A stretch of DNA of 64,000 bases from an uncultured Spirochaetia bacterium (GTDB taxonomy: Bacteria > Spirochaetota > Spirochaetia > SZUA-6 > Bin103). Position numbers and translations under genes: made by a program. Shown here in pieces: positions 57,602 through 64,000 of the stretch (its first letter is position 1; the number at the start of each line of letters is the position of its first letter). Location: positions 372,001-436,000 of the forward strand of contig CATQHW010000003.1 of NCBI GenBank assembly GCA_958296075.1, written 5' to 3'. Under the pieces are notes generated by a model. It was not told the origin of the DNA. It ran no database searches and was given only the letters and a program-made list of their open reading frames with translations.

Positions 57602-58306
57602 ATGACGATGACGATTATTCTCGTCGGAGGTACGTTGACTGATACTCCCATGGCGGACCCTATGGAACCGGGCAATGCGACCACGCGCCCCGCTCCCGCG
57701 GCGCCGGCCTCTCAGCAGGCATTGAACGCGCTGCTACGCGACGTTCTGCCACCGCAAGGCGCGTGGAACGAAGCCGCGTACCTGTGGCTCACCGACCAAA
57801 GCAACCGCCTCATCGAAATCACGGACGGCTGCATTGAGGAATTGCCGATGCCCACCTCCACCCACCAGGCCGTGCTCCTGTTCCTCTATGACCTGTTCCG
57901 AGCCTACCTCAAGCCACGCGGCGGCATCGTGATGGTCGCCGCGCTGCGCATGCGCGTCCGCGCGGGCACGTTTCGCGAGCCCGATCTGCTGCTGCTCCGC
58001 GATCGCGCCGACCGTCGCTACCAGGACCGCTACTGGCTGGGCGCGGACCTGGTGGCCGAAGTGATCAGCCCGGACAATCCTGACCGGGACTTGGTGGAGA
58101 AACGGATCGACTACGCAGAGGCGGGCATTCCTGAATACTGGATCGCCGACCCGCGTGACGAGACGATCACCGTACTCACCTTGCAGGACGGCGCCTACGT
58201 CGAGCATGGCGAATACGGGCGCGGCGTCGTGGCGAGGTCACTGCTGCTCGACGGCTTCGCCGCCGACGTGGGAGCGGTGTTCGACGCCCCGACGGCCGGA
58301 CCCTGA
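57602..58306 (+). CDS. Uma2 (DUF820) family endonuclease-like protein
   Basis: 234 residues from ATG 57602. A PD-(D/E)XK-like fold of the Uma2 family: LIEITDGCIEELPMPTSTHQ, RVRAGTFREPDLLLLRDR, YWLGADLVAEVISPDNPDRD and VEKRIDYAEAGIPEYWIADP. The catalytic D-(D/E)XK residues fit EPDLLLL, LVAEVISP and KRIDY. These proteins are common in filamentous and symbiotic bacteria, often in many copies; their role is not established. The start might be ATG 57650 (MADPMEPGN). It is divergent from rsmG. Confidence 0.75.
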   Translation: MTMTIILVGGTLTDTPMADPMEPGNATTRPAPAAPASQQALNALLRDVLPPQGAWNEAAYLWLTDQSNRLIEITDGCIEELPMPTSTHQAVLLFLYDLFRAYLKPRGGIVMVAALRMRVRAGTFREPDLLLLRDRADRRYQDRYWLGADLVAEVISPDNPDRDLVEKRIDYAEAGIPEYWIADPRDETITVLTLQDGAYVEHGEYGRGVVARSLLLDGFAADVGAVFDAPTAGP

Positions 58307-58457
58307 GCGGCGCGCCAAGCGCGGCCACGCCGGCACGCAGATTACCGACCGGCATCCGGACGTTTTCGGGAGGTCCGCCGGGAGGAATGCTACTTGGAGT
58401 TCAGCAAGGAAACCCGCGTGGCTTGCAAATAGAAGTCGATTTCTAGAATGTCGGTTC

Positions 58458-58522
58458 ATGGTGGAACGGCGCCTGACGCCGGTGCTGCTCGCGCGGCTCC
58501 GCAGCAACGGCCGACCTGTGAC
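58458..58522 (+). pseudogene. Possible stub of an AAA_14/DUF4143-type ATPase
   Basis: After the Uma2 gene, ATG 58458 opens MVERRLTPVLLARLRSNGRP, which resembles the start of AAA_14/DUF4143 ATPases (ERRLTP-type, normally followed by a P-loop). No P-loop follows and the frame runs into the end of the restriction gene on the other strand. Otherwise 58307-58522 holds nothing I can identify. Confidence 0.25.
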
Positions 58523-61297
58523 TTACGCTCGATCAGGCGGTGGCTGCGGCAGGGCGTCGTCGAGGATGTGCGCGATCAGCGCCTTGAGGGTGGGGGAGTC
58601 GGGCGAAAGCGTGGCGAACTCGGTCTGGTTGACGCGCAGGTAGCGCCAGACGATGCCGGCGGCGTCCCGCACGCGCCGGCACCACTCATCCATGGCAGCG
58701 TCTTTCAGATCGGTTCCTTCCCAAACACGGCCCTTGGTTTCGATGATCCAGTTCACTTCGCCGTTCTCGGTCTGTTGGACGGCCACCCAGTCGGGGTAGT
58801 AGAAGCCGATGGCGCTGCTCGCCTTCAGGTAGTCGACGCGGAAGGCGGTGCCGGAGTTGCCCTGGTCGGTGGTACCCAGCGCGGCGAAGCGCAGAACGTC
58901 GGCAGCGCGGTCCAGGAACTCGGCGAAGCTCCGCTCGAACGGGTTGTAGGTCGCCACGTAATTGAACACGGTCTTCTCCGCTTCGAGCGGCGGCAGGTTG
59001 CGGCGCCAACTGAACGGCTTGGTGTGCGACAGCCGGAAGTTGGCGCTTTCGAACTCCAACGAGCGGCGTTCGACGGTGAGCTTTCCGATTGCGGCGGCCA
59101 GGTACTTGGCGATACCGTCCCGCAACTCCAACCGGGCCAGGTGCGCGCGGATCTCGACGTCCTCAGAATCGGTCGGCCGGCCGAAACACCGGACCGCCAC
59201 GTACAGCCGAACGATGGGGTACAGTTCGGCGAACCGGTTGGTCAGCCCGGTTCGCTTGATTACGTCGCCCGTGATGCCGGCCAACAGCTCCCGCGCCGAA
59301 CGTGGCTCCGGCGCCAAGTCTTCCTGATGGACCTCGGTCTCCGTAGTAGCGAAGTCCATCTTCAGCCTGATTCGCACCGGCTCCGACAGCTCGTTCGAGT
59401 CGTAGATCGCTGCGAGCGACTGCACGTCGAGCTCCGACAGCTTGCGCGAGTCGTGCGTCAGACTTGGCTTGGTGATGGGGATCGCGATGTCGTACGCCAA
59501 CCGCTCCTGCACCGGTTCGATGGTCACCGGCGGCGGCGGGCCGGTTGCCGTACTGGTGGCGCCGACTCCCTCGGCTTCCAGTTGCTCACGCAGCACGTTG
59601 AGCAGGTTGCGGGTGCCGAGCACCTCCAGCGTCTGCGTGCGATCCGGGCTTACCTGTGTCATCAGCCGCAGCCCGCGCCCGATCACCTGCTCCGGGAGGA
59701 TTTCCGCCTTGGCGGTGAACGGGCGCAGTCCCAGCACCACCGTCACGTTGCGTACGTCCCAGCCTTCGCGCAGCATCATCACGCTGACGATCGCCTTGGT
59801 CCTGCTTGCGCGGCCGTCGATGTCGCGCGCCGCCTGCCGCGCCTTGTCCAGGTCGCCCTTCCTTACCTCGCCGGTGGTGTCGGTGTGAATCACGAGCACC
59901 TCGGATCGCATGAACTCGGCGGTCTGACAAAGATACTCGCCCAGGGCGTCGGCGTAGACGTTCTTTTCCGCCATGATGAAGAGTACAGGTTTGGCGTCGA
60001 GCTTACGGTAGGCGGCGCGATGATCCTGCCACCTTCGTACCGCGGCCTGCAGCCAGTAGCCGTACTTCTCGGCGACGTTGTCCTTCGTCACTCCGTCGGG
60101 GTCCTGGGCCGGCTGCCCGGCGTCGTCCTCGTTGGTCACGATGATCGGCGCCTTGACGATGCGGTCCTCTACCGCCTGCGCCAGCGGGTAGTCGCACACC
60201 GTCCACGGGAAGTACATGCCGTTCTGGTCCTTGGGCGTGGCTGAGAAGTCGAGCCAGGCGCCGATCCCCTGCGGCAGCGCTTCGTGGACGGCGAGCAGTG
60301 ACTTGCTCCAGGCAAGGTTCTGATCGTGCACGTGGTGCGCTTCGTCGTTCATCACCACGAGATCGGGGAGCGACTTGACCCGTTCCAGCATGGAACGGTG
60401 CCCCGATGCGGCGAGGTCCTGCGCGGGTTTCTCTCCCAACAGCGCCTCGACGGCGTTTGCGGGGGTCCATTCCTGGTCGCGCGACTCGTAGAGTTGATGG
60501 ATGTTGGTGAGAAACAGGTTCCCCGACGGAGCAGGTTCGGCCGCTTCGCCGCGCAGGATCACCCTCTGCGCGAAGCTGCCTCTCCACTCCGGCGGGATCA
60601 GCGGCAACTGACGGAAGATGCGGTTATTGGCGAAGTCCTTTTCGAGCCGTTGATAGACGATGACGTTGGGGGCGACGATGAGGAAGTTGGTGGAAAGTTC
60701 GGAGCCCGGCACGCGCAGCCGGTGGAAGCGCGACCACACTACCGCCATCGCCATCACCCAGGTTTTGCCGGCGCCGGTCGCCAGCTTGAAGGCGTAGCGG
60801 CGCAGATTCTCCGGTGGCAGGTCCTGCACGCCGTCCTTGTCCAACTCCGGGACGTAGCGGCAAAGCTGCCTCCTGCCGTCCATCGCCGTCTGAAACTCGA
60901 TGTTCCGCGTCCCGCGGGCCTGGATGAGGTCGAGAGTGTCGCGCTGACCGGCGATCTCCACCAGCCACGCCAGCGTCTCGATCGCCTCTCGCTGACAGAA
61001 GTAGTAACGAAACGGCGCGTCGAAGTCGGGAACCTCGTGATCCTCCTCGAACCAGTATGCGAACAACCGCTTGGTCACCTCGGAGGCGCCGTCGTACCCC
61101 GTCCCGCGCCACGCGTCCACCGCGTCGCGGATCTTCGGCACCAGCAGCAACCGGCTCGGGCGGCGCCCGGAACAGTCTTCGCGCCAACCGGTGCGCGTGT
61201 CATCGTCCTTCACCAAGTAGGAGCCGGGCGCCTCCCACGGCAGGCGCCCGGCGATCTGCGGCAGGTCCCTGTCGTACGAGATGACCGACTCAGGCAT
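58523..61297 (-). CDS. Type III restriction enzyme, Res subunit
   Basis: 924 residues. The superfamily 2 helicase domain has Walker A YAFKLATGAGKTWVMAMAVV, the DExH box LVVMNDEAHHVHDQ and motif VI QVIGRGLRLM. The C-terminal nuclease is of the PD-(D/E)XK type: FYYPDWVAVQQTENGEVNWI then IIETKGRVWEG. Res needs the Mod subunit to recognise two inversely oriented sites, and translocates or slides to cut. It lies 152 bases downstream of mod on the same strand. The frame is intact although mod is broken, a condition that could harm or silence the system. Confidence 0.88.
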   Translation of the reverse strand: MPESVISYDRDLPQIAGRLPWEAPGSYLVKDDDTRTGWREDCSGRRPSRLLLVPKIRDAVDAWRGTGYDGASEVTKRLFAYWFEEDHEVPDFDAPFRYYFCQREAIETLAWLVEIAGQRDTLDLIQARGTRNIEFQTAMDGRRQLCRYVPELDKDGVQDLPPENLRRYAFKLATGAGKTWVMAMAVVWSRFHRLRVPGSELSTNFLIVAPNVIVYQRLEKDFANNRIFRQLPLIPPEWRGSFAQRVILRGEAAEPAPSGNLFLTNIHQLYESRDQEWTPANAVEALLGEKPAQDLAASGHRSMLERVKSLPDLVVMNDEAHHVHDQNLAWSKSLLAVHEALPQGIGAWLDFSATPKDQNGMYFPWTVCDYPLAQAVEDRIVKAPIIVTNEDDAGQPAQDPDGVTKDNVAEKYGYWLQAAVRRWQDHRAAYRKLDAKPVLFIMAEKNVYADALGEYLCQTAEFMRSEVLVIHTDTTGEVRKGDLDKARQAARDIDGRASRTKAIVSVMMLREGWDVRNVTVVLGLRPFTAKAEILPEQVIGRGLRLMTQVSPDRTQTLEVLGTRNLLNVLREQLEAEGVGATSTATGPPPPVTIEPVQERLAYDIAIPITKPSLTHDSRKLSELDVQSLAAIYDSNELSEPVRIRLKMDFATTETEVHQEDLAPEPRSARELLAGITGDVIKRTGLTNRFAELYPIVRLYVAVRCFGRPTDSEDVEIRAHLARLELRDGIAKYLAAAIGKLTVERRSLEFESANFRLSHTKPFSWRRNLPPLEAEKTVFNYVATYNPFERSFAEFLDRAADVLRFAALGTTDQGNSGTAFRVDYLKASSAIGFYYPDWVAVQQTENGEVNWIIETKGRVWEGTDLKDAAMDEWCRRVRDAAGIVWRYLRVNQTEFATLSPDSPTLKALIAHILDDALPQPPPDRA

Positions 61298-61449
61298 CGT
61301 CCGTCTCTGTAGCGAGTTCGCCTTCGGTCAGGCCGTTGTTATACATTTCCCGATTCACAGGAACGATACCCTGTCGCGCTTCACTCGCTCAGCGAGCGGC
61401 GGTATGTGCCCAACCATGCGCTCTCGTCCGGAGTTCGATGCAGCCTCCT

Positions 61450-63264
61450 TCATAGCGTTGTCACCTTGAAGCATTGCGACGTGTCGTTGCCGAAGACGTC
61501 GATTACCTTGACTAGCACCTGATACGTGCCCGGCGACTCGTAGGTGTGCAGGTCGGACGTAAGTGCGAGCGTGCGCTCCTTGCGCGTGCGGTAGGCTACC
61601 CAGCCCTGCATGAAGGTGTCGTTGCGGAAGTCCCAGTCCACCGCCCAGTAGTCGATGTAGTCAGACCATTTCTGGATCTTGTCGCGCACCTCGTCCGAGA
61701 TCAGTTCGTCATTGGGAATGACGAAGTCCTTGAGCGTCACCTGCGCGGTCAGCCTGTTCGGCGTCGCGATCTCCGCTTCCAGGTATGCCAGCTCGAAGAA
61801 CCGCACGTCGTTCTCGTCGCTCACCTGCGGCTCCATCACTTCGCGCGGTATCTGCAGCAGGATGAGCTTGACGCCGCGCTCCTTGGCGGATTCCTGCATC
61901 GGCCCGCTCTTGCGCATGTCGTTGTTGGGGCCGGCCAGCCCCATCTCCCACTCCCAGCCCAGTACGTGCAGTTCGCTCTGCCTGAGTAGCCGGCATTCGT
62001 TCACCGCCTGATCGATCTCGACGATGGTCACCGGAGCGTCCACTGCACCGACGTGGACCATGGCCCGATTCTTCTTGCCGTGCAGGTGGGTCATGCCAGG
62101 CAGTGGCTGAGCGCCGTACAGCTTGAGGATGAACGCCAGATACTCGGTGAGCAGCCGGGCGCCTCGCTCGCCGAAGGTCGCGCCCTGCCAGTACTGCCGC
62201 TCATACTTGCCGAGATTCAATACCTCGAATGGCTTGCAATCCTCGATGCCAAGCAGCCGCTTGCGCGTTACGTGTATCCCCCAGCGGCCGAGATCGCAGC
62301 CTATCCAGCGACGCCCTGATTTTTCCGCTACGGCAAGGGCAGTACCCGAACCGCAGAAGAAATCAGCGACCAAGTTCCCGCGAGACGAATGTGCAGCGAT
62401 GATCCTGTTCAGCAATTCTTCCGGCTTTTGAGTTGGATATCCCGTACGCTCTTCAGCCATGTTGTTGATATTCGGGACGTTCCAGTAATCCGGGCATTTC
62501 TTGTATTGTCCTTTCATGCGCTGTGACGTAGCGGGCACCATAGGGGCGTCAAACTGCCATTGATCGGATTTTGAGTACCAGAGTAGAGAATCATGTTTCT
62601 TCGGGTAACACTTGGGACTTGATCCACCAAGACCGTATAGCCACACTATTTCGTTGCGAAAACCCAGGTTCGTCGGCGCTCGCCCCTCTGTCTCCAAGAC
62701 CGAACAAGTCATCAAGAAGTGTGCCGAGCAGGTGGGATAGACGAAAGTCGCAGTGGACGATAACACTACCTGTAGGACTCAGAAGATCTCGTAACAAGGA
62801 AAGCCTACTACTCATCATCGACAAATAAGATGCGGTCCCGGATCCCCAGGTATCTCGGTAGGCGCGCTCTTCTATGATGGTCTGATCTTTCTCCAGCGTG
62901 ATGCCGGACTCGCCGATTTCAGTTTCGAATGAGAAGTCCGCCCCGTCGCGAACGGTGGGTCGATATAGATCAGATCTATCTTTCCGGCGAATTTCGCCAA
63001 GAGCGAGCCCATCACCAACAGGTTGTCGCCCCAGATGAGCTTGTTCTTCCAGCCCTCTTCGAAGGTATCGCCTTCGGTACCTTCGTACACGTCGAATAAT
63101 GGCATGGTCGCCGTCTTTCGCGCTTCGCGGGTAGCGCGGCTCTCGTTGACGGTCTCGATCACCTGGAACGGCAGGTTGACGCGCGGCACTTCCCGGAGCG
63201 TCCCGTCTTCATTGTACTTGCTTGGCCAGACCAGTTCGGTCCGGGTGACGTCGATCTTCGCCAT
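61450..63264 (-). pseudogene. Type III DNA methyltransferase Mod, broken by two frameshifts
   Basis: Three frames add up to one Mod protein of about 600 residues. From ATG 63264 (after GGAGGAGACG): VWPSKYNEDGTLREVPRVNL, NKLIWGDNLLVMGSL and IDLIYIDPPFATG (motif IV). A shift at a GGGG near 62946 then gives GADFSFETEIGESGITLEKD onward to SPTGSVIVHCDFRLSHLLG. A second shift at a GGGG near 62694 leads to NLGFRNEIVWLYGLGGSSPK and VADFFCGSGTALAVAEKSGR (motif I) and the C-terminal region. Adding one G at the first site and removing one G at the second restores a continuous protein. As given, no full Mod can be made. Confidence 0.8.
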
Positions 63265-63990
63265 CTACGGCGTCTCCTCCATTCGTCTCAGCAGGTAGCG
63301 GCTGCCGGCCGGCGTCAGCCAGTAGCGCTGGCTGCGACTGCGCGGCTTATCGGGGATGGTCATCTCTATCAAGCCGGCGCGCAAGGCGGGCAACAGATAG
63401 GCGTTGCGAAAGTGGTCCTCGTGCTTCAGACCGAGAGCCTCCTGGAGATGCTGTCTGGTCATCTCGCCGGCCATCACCTGCAGCAGACGGCCAACTGGTT
63501 TGACTTCCCCGGTGACTTCCCCGGTAGCCCGGTCATCTCCGGTCACCGCCCGCACCTCGGGGTTGGGCCGGAAGGTGACGGTCACAAAGCCGTTGGTCTC
63601 GAATATCGGCTCCGGGCAGCGGTGCGCCCTTGCCTCCTCCCGGATGCGCCGGATGCCGGTACCGGCCTTCTCGATGAACTCGATGCGGTGGAGCAGGTCG
63701 GAGATGAGCGGGTTGCGCCGCACGCTCCGGCGCCCCAGCTCGGCGATGGTCAGGTCACGGGGCAGGCCGCCGGGGCTGCTCACCTCGATGCGGTCGGCGT
63801 AGAGCTCCACGAATACGTTGGCGCCGTCATAGAACCAGTCACGATGCATGACCGCGTTGGTGATCGCCTCGCGCAGCGCATTCATCGGGTACTCGGGGAC
63901 GTTCTGCCGGCGCGACGACAGCGCTTCCTTGAATTCGAGCGTCGTGCCTTCACCCTGCTGGATGAGGATCTCCAGATCAGCGGGCGTCAT
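63265..63990 (-). CDS. AlbA/HATPase_c_4 protein with large in-frame deletion
   Basis: 241 residues. It begins MTPADLEILIQQGEGTTLEF KEALSS, the very start of an AlbA_2 (Schlafen-like) domain. After about 26 residues it jumps to QNVPEYPMNALREAITNAVM, the N-box of the HATPase_c_4 domain that normally comes some 200 residues later. The rest (VSSPGGLPRDLTIAELGRRS, EKAGTGIRRIREEARAH) and a C-terminal winged-helix part (QRYWLTPAGSRYLLRRMEE) are normal. The AlbA core is therefore missing, in frame. The stop is directly followed by the mod ATG, so it is the first gene of the type III locus. The window ends 10 bases upstream. Confidence 0.7.
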   Translation of the reverse strand: MTPADLEILIQQGEGTTLEFKEALSSRRQNVPEYPMNALREAITNAVMHRDWFYDGANVFVELYADRIEVSSPGGLPRDLTIAELGRRSVRRNPLISDLLHRIEFIEKAGTGIRRIREEARAHRCPEPIFETNGFVTVTFRPNPEVRAVTGDDRATGEVTGEVKPVGRLLQVMAGEMTRQHLQEALGLKHEDHFRNAYLLPALRAGLIEMTIPDKPRSRSQRYWLTPAGSRYLLRRMEETP

Positions 63991-64000
63991 CGCGGCTGCT

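Noticed and set aside
61450-63264. Classical simple-sequence repeat phase variation in mod
   Set aside because: The breaks are at G4 runs, far shorter than the tetranucleotide or long homopolymer tracts of proven switches. Retained only as a weak possibility in the findings.

Overview
The window is GC-rich (roughly two-thirds G+C), gene-dense bacterial chromosome. It carries a largely intact housekeeping backbone broken by islands of mobile and defence DNA, many of them decayed. Three features point to a high-GC member of the Spirochaetota, probably environmental or host-associated: an archaeal-type, two-subunit phenylalanyl-tRNA synthetase with a long PheS; a diadenylate cyclase fused to a PTS EIIA domain; and a GyrB with the [12 protein letters not shown] block. 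The phylum is an inference and was not tested with a tree.

Layout. 1-4292: the 3' end of an IS21-type istA/istB pair cut by a three-gene element (zinc-ribbon protein, DDE transposase, ExeA-like ATPase) whose transposase has an internal deletion; its far end cuts an AAA-like ATPase gene. 4609-4640: a perfect parS centromere site just downstream of gyrA, suggesting an origin-proximal location. 4646-9091: gyrB-gyrA (minus). 9774-10489: a consensus sigma-70 promoter driving four serine tRNAs, one arginine tRNA and the SRP RNA, followed by dnaX-ybaB-recR. 13090-15394: the remnant of a giant defence-like protein. 15538-25118: a small coiled-coil membrane protein, a trehalase-like hydrolase, gatC-gatA-gatB-aspS (an Asp-tRNA(Asn) route), the EIIA-diadenylate cyclase and argS. 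25152-26076: a toxin-antitoxin locus with two frameshifts. 26213-34511: a DAHP synthase-prephenate dehydratase fusion, an HD-domain protein, pheS-pheT, nadE, tRNA-Arg(CCT) and rlpA.

34550-44758 holds the methylcitrate-cycle genes prpB-prpC and prpD. They are separated by about 5 kb of accessory genes (AlbA/HATPase protein, DUF6772 pair, DUF1801 protein, adenine methylase). prpD is followed by an orphan polyamine-type binding protein and an epimerase. 44765-48483 is the most interesting accessory module: a NERD-like/UvrD-type helicase plus DUF2290 pair lying between two near-identical 41-bp copies of the 5' end of another gene, followed by a protein with two ParS/MbcA-like domains. 48519-58306: formaldehyde dehydrogenase, a three-gene ABC-2 exporter, a thioesterase, then ftsK, uppP, rsmG and a Uma2-type protein. 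58523-63990: a type III restriction-modification locus whose mod gene is broken by two opposite frameshifts at short G runs, followed by an AlbA/HATPase protein with a large in-frame deletion.

The housekeeping genes work in replication and segregation (gyrAB, parS, dnaX, ybaB, recR, ftsK), aminoacylation and targeting (gatCAB, aspS, argS, pheST, tRNAs, ffs) and cell-envelope upkeep (uppP, rlpA). The recurring frameshifts, deletions and stops in defence-type genes, while core genes stay open, suggest relaxed selection on repeatedly acquired modules, although sequencing error at homopolymers cannot be excluded.
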